Shown: piece after piece, positions 9,065-19,272 of the stretch
Position numbering within the stretch: position 1 is the first letter of the stretch
Layout of the letters: every line of letters begins with the position of its first letter
Assembly (NCBI GenBank): GCA_021787595.1
Contig: JAJYLQ010000008.1
Span: 1-64,000, forward strand
Source of the DNA: Chloroflexota bacterium
GTDB lineage: Bacteria; Chloroflexota; Anaerolineae; Anaerolineales; Villigracilaceae
Direction of reading: 5' to 3'
DNA: 64,000 nt
Notes under the pieces: model-generated
What the model was told of the DNA's origin: nothing
The model's input: only the letters and a program-made list of their open reading frames with translations
Database searches by the model: none
Program-made: the position numbers and the translations under genes

Positions 9065-10762
9065 ATGATCTTGTTGCTTGCTGTTACATCCTTCGGTATT
9101 TTGTTGTCATTATTGTATGGATGGATGCTGGAATTTGCTGCCGTCAAATTCTTAAAGTTAAACGAAGACCATGATCTTTATTTTTCCATCACGATTCTCT
9201 CAGGTTTGGCGCTGCTCTCCGGTTTATTGGGAATATGGTCGTTTTATCACGGAATCGGCACACGAGCAGTAGTATTCTTTTTATTGCTGGCTTTGTTGTC
9301 GCTTATCGTGACATGGAAATATGTCTTCGTTCGATTGGAAATCCTTGCCCAACAACTTAAATCCTTGAGCGTTTTGTCATGGCTCTTCTTTGTTGCAAGT
9401 ACAATCTTTGCGCTTTATATTGCCGCGGCTTCATCCCCAACTTATGATACGGGTCTGTATCACGCGCAAGCTATCCGTTGGATAGAAAATTTCCGCGTCG
9501 TCCCCGGCTTGGCGAATTTACATATCAGGTTTGGTTTCAACTCGAATATATTTTTGCTGGCCGCATTTTGGGGACTCGCTGGTTTTGGATGGCATTTGTA
9601 TCAAGTCTCTGGTCTAATCATTTTTCTTTGCATGATACTATATGGCCTATACTTGGCGGAAAAGCTTCGCAAGGGTTTGACATTCGGTGGAATAGCAGCA
9701 TTGGGGTTCTTCATTTGGCTTCTTTTTAATGGACGCGTCATTTCATGGTTGGCTTCACCCGCCACTGACCTGCCCGCCGCTCTAATTACCTGGCTCATTT
9801 TTCTTCTGGCATTTGAGAAGGTTGAAGCGGGCAATAAGCAACTGGATTTGCATTTAATAGCTATAGTTATTCTGTGTCTTTTTGATGTAACGATCAAACT
9901 TTCTTCGCTTCCCATTCTTTTAATCCCCATATATTTTCTTTGGGAAGCTCGTGCCTCATTTTCTTTGAAGAATGCGATTGCGCTTGTCATACTATCGTCG
10001 GCTGTATTTCTTTCCTGGGTTGCCAGAAATGTCGTGTTGACTGGCTATCTTTTATTCCCATTCGCACAGCTTGATATTTTCCGATTTGACTGGAAGGTTC
10101 CGCCTGAATCAGTAAAACAGATCACAGAGATTATTACAAGCTGGGCCCGTATTCCATACCTGGATTTCAACCTGGTTTTATTCATGCCGCTCGGACAATG
10201 GCTACCGATATGGTATCAGGCACTATCGGCAAACGATTCCTTTTTGCTTGTCGGAATACTGGTTGGAATTATTCCGCTGATAATTTTGATTGCCGTTGAT
10301 AAAGAAACAGCCAGAAAAGTTCGGAGTTACACGCCAGTTTATGCGGTCAGCATAGTTGGCGCAGTTTTCTGGTTTGCTCAATCGCCGTCGCCGCGATTCG
10401 GATATGGATTTTTGGTTCCTTTACTCTTATTTCTTTACACTCCTTTCATTGCCTTGCTTTTGGAATTGGTAAAATACTCGCGAGGATGGTTTGCCTTGAT
10501 CGCCCAATCTCTTTTGACTATCCTCGTTCTGATCGCCGTCATACGGATTCCGTTGAAATCCTGGGAACATTATATGAATCTCGTTACACCATATCCGCAA
10601 GTTGTTACCAGGACTGTTAACCTGGGAAGTCAAACTTTGTTCATTCCTGTGTCTGGCGATCAATGCTGGTATGATGCATTCCCTTGCACACCTTCAGAAA
10701 TTTCCGGCTTGGCGATGCGTGAATCAAGTTTGCAAGACGGTTTTTATATTTCACAGAAATAA
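9065..10762 (+). CDS. Polytopic membrane protein, probable GT39/PMT-like glycosyltransferase
   Basis: Many TM segments; SPTYDTGLYHAQAIRWIENFRVVPGLANLHIRFGFNSN motif. Confidence 0.65.
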   Translation: MILLLAVTSFGILLSLLYGWMLEFAAVKFLKLNEDHDLYFSITILSGLALLSGLLGIWSFYHGIGTRAVVFFLLLALLSLIVTWKYVFVRLEILAQQLKSLSVLSWLFFVASTIFALYIAAASSPTYDTGLYHAQAIRWIENFRVVPGLANLHIRFGFNSNIFLLAAFWGLAGFGWHLYQVSGLIIFLCMILYGLYLAEKLRKGLTFGGIAALGFFIWLLFNGRVISWLASPATDLPAALITWLIFLLAFEKVEAGNKQLDLHLIAIVILCLFDVTIKLSSLPILLIPIYFLWEARASFSLKNAIALVILSSAVFLSWVARNVVLTGYLLFPFAQLDIFRFDWKVPPESVKQITEIITSWARIPYLDFNLVLFMPLGQWLPIWYQALSANDSFLLVGILVGIIPLIILIAVDKETARKVRSYTPVYAVSIVGAVFWFAQSPSPRFGYGFLVPLLLFLYTPFIALLLELVKYSRGWFALIAQSLLTILVLIAVIRIPLKSWEHYMNLVTPYPQVVTRTVNLGSQTLFIPVSGDQCWYDAFPCTPSEISGLAMRESSLQDGFYISQK

Positions 10763-10763
10763 A

Positions 10764-11654
10764 ATGCCCAATCCTCCTGTCTGTAGCTACGAAGGCTCCG
10801 ATTATCAATCCTCCTTTTGGGATAAAGGCGGACGCGAGTACGAGGATTGCGTCGAGGCCATCGCGCTCAAACGCATGCTTCCCAAAAGCGGGCATCTCTT
10901 GCTGGAGCTCGGCGCGGGCGCGGGGCGCAACACGCCGCGTTATCTCGGCTTTGAGCGGATTGTCCTGCTCGATTATTCGCGCACGCAGTTGGAACAGGCG
11001 CAGGCGCGGCTCGGCAAAGCGGATAAATATATTTATGTCGCGGCGGATGTTTATCGCCTGCCGTTTATTGACGGATTGTTCGATGCAGCCACGATGATCC
11101 GCACTTTGCATCACATGGCGGACGCGCCGAAAGCGTTGGGACAAGTAAAGAATGTGCTCCAACCCGGCGGGACATTTATTTTGGAATTTGCCAACAAGCT
11201 GAATCTCAAGTCTATTTTGCGTTACTGGCTGAGAGGGCAGACGTGGAGTCCATTTACGCTGGAGCCGGTTGAATTCGCCGAACTCAATTTTGATTTTCAT
11301 CCGAAGGCTGTGTTTGGATGGCTGAAAGATTTGGGCTTTACGATTGAAAAAAAATTGGCCGTTTCACATTTTCGCGTAGGCTTGTTCAAAAAAATTATCC
11401 CCACTTCGATATTGGTTTTCTTTGATTCGATCTTTCAATGGACAGGTGCGTGGTGGCAGTTGACACCGAGTGTGTTTGTTCGCTGTAGGGGCGGATGGCC
11501 ATCCGCCCCTACACGTACAGGAGGATTTTTCAAATGTCCCGAATGCGGACACGCGCCGTTGGAAGATAAAATGGATTATCTTGAATGTTCAAGCTGCAAA
11601 CGCAAGTGGGGAGTCAAAGATGGGATTTATGATTTCAGGGAACCAATGAGATAA
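10764..11654 (+). CDS. Class I SAM-dependent methyltransferase with C-terminal zinc ribbon
   Basis: LLELGAGAGRNTPRYL, DAATMIRTLHHM, LQPGGTFILEFANK; C-terminal CPECG...CSSCKRKW; start ATG at 10764. Confidence 0.85.
   Translation: MPNPPVCSYEGSDYQSSFWDKGGREYEDCVEAIALKRMLPKSGHLLLELGAGAGRNTPRYLGFERIVLLDYSRTQLEQAQARLGKADKYIYVAADVYRLPFIDGLFDAATMIRTLHHMADAPKALGQVKNVLQPGGTFILEFANKLNLKSILRYWLRGQTWSPFTLEPVEFAELNFDFHPKAVFGWLKDLGFTIEKKLAVSHFRVGLFKKIIPTSILVFFDSIFQWTGAWWQLTPSVFVRCRGGWPSAPTRTGGFFKCPECGHAPLEDKMDYLECSSCKRKWGVKDGIYDFREPMR
11484..11513. repeat. Perfect 30-bp palindrome inside the methyltransferase gene
   Basis: TGTAGGGGCGGATGGCCATCCGCCCCTACA; read in frame as CRGGWPSAPT; GTAGGGGC ends recur at 21970 and 51812. 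Confidence 0.9.
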
Positions 11655-11657
11655 TTG

Positions 11658-12392
11658 TTATTGTTTTTCGATCACCCAAAAATGCGACAACCCAAAAATC
11701 TTCAGCGGTGTTTTTTCTAAAAACTGTAATATGCCGCGCAGGACTTTCCCAAACGCGCCGAAGCGGGCAATGATGTTATCGTATGCCCCAAAGATGATTG
11801 TGCGTTCTATGAACTTAACAGGCAAACCATCGAATAATTTTTCCAAATCGCGGCTCGAATAGACACGCACATGCGGAGCAAGTTTATCGCGCCAGACGCG
11901 CGGCAGATAATTCACAAAAAGTTTGTTGCCGAAATAATATTTGCCTTTCCAATACATGCCGTGTGTTTCGAATAGATAACCGCGGTTCGGGCAGAACAAA
12001 ACGATTCGTCCGCCGGGCCTTAGGACGCGGATCATCTCGCAGATGGCAGCGCGGTCGCTCTGGACGTGTTCGATTACCTCGTGACTCAGGATCAGGTCAA
12101 TCGTCCCGGAAGGAAGCGGGACAAATTCACCAGCCGCGTTGAAGATGCGCGGGGAATTTGTCCCGGCTTCGGACGCGCGTTCAAAGTCGAATTCCAATCC
12201 GAAAATTTTTCCGCCAAACGGCGCGAGATGTTCAACGTACATTCCCACGCCGCATCCATTTTCAAGGATGTTGCCTTGGATGCGTTCGCTCGCGGCGCGG
12301 ACGATCATTTCGAGTCGGCGCTGCTGGCCTGCGCGCCAAACGTAGGACGGTTCGCCGCGCAGCGCGGCTTTCTGCATATCCCGATTTGTCAT
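11658..12392 (-). CDS. Class I SAM-dependent methyltransferase
   Basis: NILENGCGVGMYVEHLAPFGGKIFGLEFD, DLILSHEVIEHVQSD, RVLRPGGRIVLFCPNRG. Confidence 0.88.
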   Translation of the reverse strand: MTNRDMQKAALRGEPSYVWRAGQQRRLEMIVRAASERIQGNILENGCGVGMYVEHLAPFGGKIFGLEFDFERASEAGTNSPRIFNAAGEFVPLPSGTIDLILSHEVIEHVQSDRAAICEMIRVLRPGGRIVLFCPNRGYLFETHGMYWKGKYYFGNKLFVNYLPRVWRDKLAPHVRVYSSRDLEKLFDGLPVKFIERTIIFGAYDNIIARFGAFGKVLRGILQFLEKTPLKIFGLSHFWVIEKQ

Positions 12393-12644
12393 GCGGGCAA
12401 TTATAATCTTGCCAAGTTTACGACCCTATGCTAGAATCACCGCCGCAAGGAACGGCAATATCGAAGGCATCGAGAAGTGGGCAACCCCCACTTTTCTGCT
12501 TGTATAAGGAAACATTTATCAGGATCAATCCACAGGTTTCGCAGACATCGTACTCGAAGAGCATTACGCCGATTTTTTTCAACCTGTGAAATCTGCGCCA
12601 TCTGCGGATAAAGTGAATTAAGGAATATCACGGAGCAAGGTAGG

Positions 12645-14513
12645 ATGACCACAAAAAACGAGTTCGCTCTGGCTTTCAATGAAGTGCTGGAAGAAAAACA
12701 ATTGTCGAAGGATATCATCCTTGGCGCGATTGAGTCCGCCATGGTTTCCGCCTATCGGCGGGCGGTCAATGCCTCGACGGCCCAGCACGTGGAAGCGAAG
12801 GTGGATCCCGAAACCGGAAAAGTAACCATCTTTGCCGAAAAAGAAGTCGTCGAAGATGTTCAGGAAGACAAGACCGAAGTGCTGCTCGAAGAAGCGCGCA
12901 AGGTGAATCCCGAGGCGCAATTGGGCGACATGGTGATCGTCGAATCAACGCCCGCGGACTTTGGGCGCGTCGCTGCGCAAACGGCCCGGCAGGTCATCCA
13001 GCAGCGAATCCGCGAAGCGGAACGCTTTGCCCAGATGGATTACTTCGCGCGTCAAACCGGTGAAATCGTTTCAGGTTTGGTGCAGGCAACCAACTCGCAA
13101 ACCACCACGGTCGGTTTGGATATGAAGGCCGAAGGAATTTTGCCCGGCAACCAAAAAATCCCGTCTGAGCGTTTCAAACTTCACGACCGCATCCGGGCCG
13201 TGGTGCTGGAAGTCAAAGACGGTTCGCGCGGCCCACAGATTATTCTTTCGCGCGCACATCGCAACTTTCTGCGGCGTTTGCTGGAAAACGAAGTTCCCGA
13301 AATTTATCACGGCATTGTCGAGATCCGCGCCATCGCGCGCGAACCCGGTGCGCGCGCCAAAGTCGCGGTTTCTGCGACGCAGGCTGGCGTTGACCCGGTC
13401 GGCGCGTGCGTGGGCGTCAAAGGCGTTCGCATCCAGGCCATCGTCAAGGAATTGCATGACGAGAAGATTGACATCATTCAGTGGGATGCGGATCCGATCG
13501 TTTACATTTCCAAAGCCATCAGCCCGGCGCGTGTCAGCGGCGTGTACTTGAACGAATCCGAAGGCAATCGCACCGCGACCGTCGTGGTGATGGAAGACCA
13601 GCTCAGCCTCGCCATCGGGCGCGATGGTCAAAATGCGCGCCTTGCCGCAAAACTCACCAGTTGGCGCATTGACATCAAATCAGTGGTGGAAGCCGCGGGC
13701 GATGCGCTTGCCAAACTCCAAAAGGATTCTGAACTCGCTGCCGCGCTGCCTGCGGCGGTCGAGATGATGCCGCAGATCGAAGAGATTCTCGCGAAGAAAG
13801 CGGAGAATCGCCCCGTCACCCCGGAAGAATATACAGCGCTTGGACAATTTGTGGATCGCGTCGAACGCCGCACAACGGAGATCAAGGAAGAGGCGGCTCG
13901 CGCGGACGAAGAACGGGTCGCCGCGGCCCGGGCCGAAGTGCCGCCTGCTGCGTTTACCATGCCGCTCGAACAGATGGAGCTTAAGGAACACGTGTTCAAT
14001 ATTCTGGTCGAGGCCGGGTTTGAAACCGTCGGCGATTTGCTTATGTCGCTGAAGACGGACTCCAACAGAGTATTGGGTTTGCCTGGCATTGGCCCGAAAG
14101 CCATGCAGAACATCGAAGAACAAGTGGCAGTGTTGAAATTCCCGGAGGTTCCGGCAGAAGCAGCCCCGGTTGCTGCGGAAGAGACACCAGCCAAAGCTGC
14201 AGAGGCCGGGCCGGTCGCTGTCCCGGCGGAAGAAGCGCCGGTTCCGCAAAAGCCGGCCAAAGTCCAGAAAGAGGCGGAGGAGAAAGTCGAGGACGAGAAT
14301 GCCAAGGATGGCGTCTCGCTGGATGAGTTGTTCAAGATGAAGCCGGAAATCTTCCAGTCCGCTCCTGCCGGCGATGAAGAGGAAGACAAAAAGAAGAAAG
14401 GTAAGAAGCAGAAAAAGAAAGGCGTCGAGTTGGTGCTCGACGAGGAACTTGGCGAGGTCGTTGGCCGCAAGAAACACAAACGCGGCGAGGACGATTTTGG
14501 AATTGAAGAGTAG
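12645..14513 (+). CDS. nusA: Transcription termination/antitermination protein NusA
   Basis: IQQRIREAERFAQMDYFARQTGEIVSG; GACVGVKGVRIQAIVKELHDEKIDIIQWDADP; QLSLAIGRDGQNARLAAKLTSWRIDIK; followed by rnpM/infB. Confidence 0.97.
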   Translation: MTTKNEFALAFNEVLEEKQLSKDIILGAIESAMVSAYRRAVNASTAQHVEAKVDPETGKVTIFAEKEVVEDVQEDKTEVLLEEARKVNPEAQLGDMVIVESTPADFGRVAAQTARQVIQQRIREAERFAQMDYFARQTGEIVSGLVQATNSQTTTVGLDMKAEGILPGNQKIPSERFKLHDRIRAVVLEVKDGSRGPQIILSRAHRNFLRRLLENEVPEIYHGIVEIRAIAREPGARAKVAVSATQAGVDPVGACVGVKGVRIQAIVKELHDEKIDIIQWDADPIVYISKAISPARVSGVYLNESEGNRTATVVVMEDQLSLAIGRDGQNARLAAKLTSWRIDIKSVVEAAGDALAKLQKDSELAAALPAAVEMMPQIEEILAKKAENRPVTPEEYTALGQFVDRVERRTTEIKEEAARADEERVAAARAEVPPAAFTMPLEQMELKEHVFNILVEAGFETVGDLLMSLKTDSNRVLGLPGIGPKAMQNIEEQVAVLKFPEVPAEAAPVAAEETPAKAAEAGPVAVPAEEAPVPQKPAKVQKEAEEKVEDENAKDGVSLDELFKMKPEIFQSAPAGDEEEDKKKKGKKQKKKGVELVLDEELGEVVGRKKHKRGEDDFGIEE

Positions 14514-14520
14514 TTGATTG

Positions 14521-14598
14521 CCCTCACCCCCTTCTCCTTTCCCAACCCTTCGACTTCGCTCAGGGCAAGTTTTGGGAGAGGGGTGCAGAGGTGAGGGG
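14521..14598. repeat. CCCTCACC/CCCAACCCTTCGACTTCGCTCAGGGCAAG palindromic repeat, copy A
   Basis: Core CCCAACCCTTCGACTTCGCTCAGGGCAAGTTTTGGGAGAGG recurs inverted at ~45050 inside mevalonate kinase. Confidence 0.85.
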
Positions 14599-14608
14599 AT
14601 AAACAAAG

Positions 14609-14917
14609 GTGTCGAAGAAACCTGTTCAACGCGTGAAGCACATTCCCCAACGAACCTGTGTGGGATGCCACACCGTGATGGCGAAACGCCAACTGGTGCG
14701 CGTCGTCCGCACGGCGGATGGGGTGGTGGTTGACCCGACGGGCAAACTTGCCGGACGCGGCGCGTATTTGCATGACCGCCGTTCCTGCTGGGAAGCTGGA
14801 TTGAAAGGCGCTTTATCTCATGCCCTCAAAGTTCAGTTGACCGCGGGCGACCGCGAACGCTTACAGGACTTTATGAACACGCTCCCCGAAGTGGAGCCTG
14901 GCGAACCGGCTATGTAA
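14609..14917 (+). CDS. rnpM: YlxR/RnpM family protein
   Basis: PQRTCVGCHTVMAKRQLVRVVR, DPTGKLAGRGAYLHDRRSCWE; between nusA and infB. Confidence 0.9.
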   Translation: MSKKPVQRVKHIPQRTCVGCHTVMAKRQLVRVVRTADGVVVDPTGKLAGRGAYLHDRRSCWEAGLKGALSHALKVQLTAGDRERLQDFMNTLPEVEPGEPAM

Positions 14918-15003
14918 TCATTTGATTGTTCATAGGCCATCGTCAGGGTGAATCGGCAGGCGGAAGGCTGCTGATTCGATAATTTGGAATTCGGAGGTGG
15001 CCC

Positions 15004-16773
15004 ATGAACAAGAATATTGAACTTCCTGCCAGCATTGTCATTCGCGACCTGGCGCAAAAAGTCGAGAAAAGCCCCATTGAGATCATTAAGAAATTGATGT
15101 CGAATGGTGTGATGGCCAGCATCAATCAATCCGTGGATTTCGATACCGCGGCGATTGTGGTGGCCGAATATGGATTCGATGCCGTTCCCGAAGCAAAGGA
15201 AGAAGTCAGGAAAGAGGAAGTCGGCGAAGTTCCGCTCTGGCGGCGCTTGATCGCCGATGAGGACGCGTCGAAGCTGATGGTTCGTCCGCCGGTCGTGACC
15301 ATCCTCGGTCACGTGGACCACGGAAAGACTTCCCTGCTCGATGCGATCCGCCAGACGGATGTGGCTGCGGGCGAAGCGGGCGGCATTACGCAGCATATCG
15401 GCGCTTATCAGGTCGAGATGAAAGGGCGCACGATCACCTTTCTCGATACCCCCGGTCACGCCGCGTTCACCGCGATGCGCGCCCGCGGCGCGCAGGGCGC
15501 GGACATTGTCATCCTGGTCGTCGCCGCGGACGATGGCGTGATGCCGCAAACGCGTGAAGCGATTGCCCATGCCAAGGCGGCGCGCGTTCCGATCATCGTG
15601 GCATTGAACAAGATTGACAAACCCAACTCGAATCCCGAACGCGTAAAACAACAATTGGCTGAACTCGAACTTGTCCCCGACGATTGGGGCGGCAATACGA
15701 TGGTCGTCCCCGTTTCCGCCAAACAAAAGCAGGGAATTGACGATTTGCTCGAAGGCATTTTGCTCGTGGCCGACAGCATGGACATTCGTGCGAATCCATC
15801 CGGCAAGGTCATGGGAACGGTCATCGAAGCTGAAGTGGACAGATCCAAAGGCACGATCGCCACGCTTCTCATCCAGAATGGAACGCTCGAAGCCGGCGAT
15901 ATTGTGGTGGCTGGAAAATCCTATGGCCGCATGAAAGCCATTACCGATTACAAAGGCAAGCCGGTCAAGAAGGCCGCGCCGTCCACACCGGTTTCCGTCA
16001 TGGGATTGAACGATGTCCCCGCCGCAGGCGACGTGTTCCAGGTTGTCGCTTCGGAACGGGACGCGCGGGCCATTGTTGATGAACGTGTGAATGCGGAGAA
16101 GTCGCAGGTTCAGGCGCGGAAGAAAGTCTCGCTCGAAGATTTGTTCGCCAGCATTCAATCCGGTGAGACCAGGGAACTGCAGTTGATCGTCAAAGCCGAT
16201 GTGCAGGGTTCGCTCGAACCGATCCTGCTCGAACTGGAAAAACTCGGCAGAGGTGAAATTGGCATCAACATCCTTTATGCTGAAACCGGCAACATCGGCG
16301 AGAACGATGTGATGCTGGCTGCCGCGTCGAAGGCGATTGTGGTCGGCTTCAATGTGCAGGCGGATGTTTCAGCGCGCAGATTGGCGGATGCCGATGGCGT
16401 TTCGATCCGCCTCTATGACATCATCTATCGCATGACGGAGGATATCGAAAAAGCGCTCAAAGGCATGCTCGAGCCGGAGATCGTCGAAAAAGTGACCGGG
16501 CGGGCCACCGTACTGGCCGTGTTCTCCGCCTCCAAACTGGGACGTGTGGCGGGCTGCCGCGTCACCGAAGGCGAACTGCGCCGCAACGCGAAAGTGCGTT
16601 TGTTTCGCGGCACTGACCTCGTCTATGAAGGAGAGATGGCTTCGCTCCGCCACGAGAAGGAGGACGTGCGCGAAATCCGCACCGGCTTCGAGTGCGGCGT
16701 TGGCTTCAAGAACTTCAACGACATTCGGGCCGGCGACTTGTTGATCTGTTACGTTTTGGAAAAGAACGGGTGA
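15004..16773 (+). CDS. infB: Translation initiation factor IF-2
   Basis: RPPVVTILGHVDHGKTSLLDAIR, GGITQHIGAYQV, FLDTPGHAAFTAMRARGAQGADIVILVVAADDGVMPQT. Confidence 0.98.
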   Translation: MNKNIELPASIVIRDLAQKVEKSPIEIIKKLMSNGVMASINQSVDFDTAAIVVAEYGFDAVPEAKEEVRKEEVGEVPLWRRLIADEDASKLMVRPPVVTILGHVDHGKTSLLDAIRQTDVAAGEAGGITQHIGAYQVEMKGRTITFLDTPGHAAFTAMRARGAQGADIVILVVAADDGVMPQTREAIAHAKAARVPIIVALNKIDKPNSNPERVKQQLAELELVPDDWGGNTMVVPVSAKQKQGIDDLLEGILLVADSMDIRANPSGKVMGTVIEAEVDRSKGTIATLLIQNGTLEAGDIVVAGKSYGRMKAITDYKGKPVKKAAPSTPVSVMGLNDVPAAGDVFQVVASERDARAIVDERVNAEKSQVQARKKVSLEDLFASIQSGETRELQLIVKADVQGSLEPILLELEKLGRGEIGINILYAETGNIGENDVMLAAASKAIVVGFNVQADVSARRLADADGVSIRLYDIIYRMTEDIEKALKGMLEPEIVEKVTGRATVLAVFSASKLGRVAGCRVTEGELRRNAKVRLFRGTDLVYEGEMASLRHEKEDVREIRTGFECGVGFKNFNDIRAGDLLICYVLEKNG

Positions 16774-16843
16774 CAATTTTGCATCTGCATAAAAAGCATA
16801 TAACTCTTGATCATGCTCTTTGCTTTTTATGATGGAATAGGAT

Positions 16844-17212
16844 ATGCCATCAGGACTTCGCCTTCAACGCATTGCGGACCGCATCCGCCGGGAACTTTCG
16901 GACATGCTTGTCCGTGAAATCAGTGATCCGCGCTTGAAACAAATTTACATTACCGATGTCAAAGTAGATAAGGAATTGGCATACGCAGATATTTTCGTTT
17001 CAGCCGTGGAAGGGACAACCCGCTCGAAAGAAGTTCTAAATGGATTAGAATCAGCCGGCAGCTTCATCCGTCGGACTTTGGCCGGGCGCGTGGACCTGCG
17101 GGTTTTTCCACGCCTGCGCTTTCACTGGGACCCCACGCCGGAGAATGCGGATCGCATCGAGCAGGTCCTGGCTGAGTTGCGTCAAAAACAAAAATCCGTC
17201 GAAAAGCCGTAA
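16844..17212 (+). CDS. rbfA: Ribosome-binding factor A
   Basis: RIADRIRRELSDMLVREISDPRLKQIYITDVKVDKELAYADIFVS; follows infB. Confidence 0.95.
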   Translation: MPSGLRLQRIADRIRRELSDMLVREISDPRLKQIYITDVKVDKELAYADIFVSAVEGTTRSKEVLNGLESAGSFIRRTLAGRVDLRVFPRLRFHWDPTPENADRIEQVLAELRQKQKSVEKP

Positions 17213-17265
17213 CTTTACGGCGGCTATTTCGTCTGAATAAGGAATAGAGGGCACTCAGATATTTT

Positions 17266-18294
17266 ATGAATGAATCACTTCATCAAGCGATCCAAACCCG
17301 GCTGAACGAGGCCAGGAACGTGCTCGTGGCTTCGCATATTCGGCCCGACGGCGACGCGGTCGGCGCGCTTCTCGGATTTGGATTGGCGCTTCAACAAGCA
17401 GGCAAGAAAGTGCAGATGGTTTTAGCGGACGGCGTTCCTTCCTCCTTTGGACATCTGGAAGGCGCCAGCCAGGTCAAGACCAAAATTGATGGGGCCTTCG
17501 ACACGTTCGTGACCCTGGACTGCGCGGACTTTAAACGCACCGGCAGACCGTTCGAATCCGCCGGACAACCCGATATCAACATTGACCATCACATCACCAA
17601 CGAAAAATTTGGAAGGCTGAATCTGGTCGAAGATGAAGAAGTGGCAACATCTGCCATCCTCACCAATCATCTCCCGGCCTGGGGCTACCCGATCACGAAG
17701 TCCGTTGCCGCCGCGCTGTTGACCGGCATCCTCACCGACACATTGGGTTTCCGCACATCCAACGTAACACCGGAGTCGCTGCGTCAGGCCGCGGCGCTCA
17801 TGGAAACCGGCGTGGACATGCCCGAACTGTACATGCGCGGACTCGTCCGCCGTTCCTACGAGGCGGCGCGCTACTGGGGCGGAGGTCTATCAAATTTGCA
17901 AAGGAAGGGCGATCTCGTTTGGAGTACGTTAACATTGGAAGATCGCAGGATCGCGGGTTATTCCGGCAATGATGATGCAGATTTGATCAACATCATTTCC
18001 GCGATTGACAACTTCAAGATCGGTTTGATTTTCGTCGAACAAAATGATCACCGCGTCAAAGTTTCATGGCGGGCATTGGAGCCGGGCATTGATGTCTCGC
18101 CGATTGCCGTGCAATTCGGCGGCGGCGGTCATGCCGCTGCGGCGGGCGCAGATGTGGATGGCTCGCTGAACGAAGTTACTGAGAAAGTTTTGACCGTTAC
18201 TCATCAAATCCTTAAAAACCAGGTCTATAATGCAAATCCAATCTCTCAGAGGAAAATACGTCGAGGAGACGCAGGAGGAAAACAAAATGGATAG
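17266..18294 (+). CDS. DHH-family phosphoesterase (NrnA-like)
   Basis: VASHIRPDGDAVGALLGFGLAL, NIDHHITNEKFGRLNLV, FGGGGHAAAAGADVDG. Confidence 0.92.
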   Translation: MNESLHQAIQTRLNEARNVLVASHIRPDGDAVGALLGFGLALQQAGKKVQMVLADGVPSSFGHLEGASQVKTKIDGAFDTFVTLDCADFKRTGRPFESAGQPDINIDHHITNEKFGRLNLVEDEEVATSAILTNHLPAWGYPITKSVAAALLTGILTDTLGFRTSNVTPESLRQAAALMETGVDMPELYMRGLVRRSYEAARYWGGGLSNLQRKGDLVWSTLTLEDRRIAGYSGNDDADLINIISAIDNFKIGLIFVEQNDHRVKVSWRALEPGIDVSPIAVQFGGGGHAAAAGADVDGSLNEVTEKVLTVTHQILKNQVYNANPISQRKIRRGDAGGKQNG

Positions 18295-19204
18295 TCAGGA
18301 TGTAAAGAACGCCATCTCTGGTGTTCTGGTGGTTGACAAGCCGGTCGGGATGACATCCCATGATGTGGTGCAGGCGATTCGCAATGGAACAGGTTTGCGC
18401 CGGGCAGGACATACGGGAACGCTCGACCCGCGCGCTTCGGGCGTGCTGGTGGTCCTCGTTGGCCCGGCAGTCCGCTTGAGCGAATTCGTTTCAGCCTCCG
18501 ACAAACGTTATCAGGCGATCATCCGGCTTGGATCCACGACCGACACGTTCGATGCGGATGGAAAGTTTACTCGATCTGGCGAGCCGGTGGACGTCACCGA
18601 AGATCAATTTGAAAAAGTCTTGAAGACGTTCATCGGTGAGATCGAGCAGACGCCGCCGCCCTATTCCGCCGTCAAGGTGCAGGGACGCAAAGCCTATGAG
18701 ATGGCGCGCCAGGGCGAGGAAGTGGAACTGCTTCCGCGCAAGATAACGGTGCATCATCTCGAAGTGCTCGAGTGGGCGCCGCCCGAAGTGGTGATTGACG
18801 TGCATTGCTCGTCCGGGACGTATGTGCGCTCGCTGGCGAATGATCTCGGCAACACGCTCGGATGCGGCGCGTATCTCGTCGGTCTGCGCCGCACCAAGAG
18901 CGGACGCTTCTCTTTGCGCGATGCCACGCCGCTGCGAAAATTGCAGGAAGCTTTTCATGCCGGCAACTGGTATCAATATCTGATCCCGGCCGCGGAAGCG
19001 TTGGCAGAGTGGCCGGCGATCGAGCTCAGCCCGGACGAGGTCGAAGATGTGCGCCACGGACACCGCGTCAAAGCCGCGGCGGATGCCCAGCCCGGACTGG
19101 TGCGCGGCGTCAGTACGCAGGGCGAGCTGGTCGCGTTGATGGACCTGGTCACCGGCGAAACCGGCGAACCGGAGTGGCAGCCGAAGAAAGTATTCTTCTC
19201 GTAA
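18287..19204 (+). CDS. truB: tRNA pseudouridine(55) synthase
   Basis: GVLVVDKPVGMTSHDVVQAIR, RRAGHTGTLDPRASGVLVV, CSSGTYVRSLANDLG; overlaps the DHH gene end. Confidence 0.96.
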   Translation: MDSQDVKNAISGVLVVDKPVGMTSHDVVQAIRNGTGLRRAGHTGTLDPRASGVLVVLVGPAVRLSEFVSASDKRYQAIIRLGSTTDTFDADGKFTRSGEPVDVTEDQFEKVLKTFIGEIEQTPPPYSAVKVQGRKAYEMARQGEEVELLPRKITVHHLEVLEWAPPEVVIDVHCSSGTYVRSLANDLGNTLGCGAYLVGLRRTKSGRFSLRDATPLRKLQEAFHAGNWYQYLIPAAEALAEWPAIELSPDEVEDVRHGHRVKAAADAQPGLVRGVSTQGELVALMDLVTGETGEPEWQPKKVFFS

Positions 19205-19272
19205 ATAGAATCTGATCGCGAAGAACGCAAAGGCACGAAGAAGAGACCTTTGCGTTTCTTCGTGCGCCTTTT

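Noticed and set aside
12434-12644. Missing rimP upstream of nusA
   Set aside because: rimP is often adjacent to nusA, but its absence here is only a local synteny difference; it may be elsewhere in the genome.
13628-14773. 381-aa minus-strand ORF rich in Ser/Ala
   Set aside because: Shadow of the nusA C-terminal extension and rnpM.
14833-16158. 441-aa minus-strand ORF
   Set aside because: Shadow of infB; no domain motifs.
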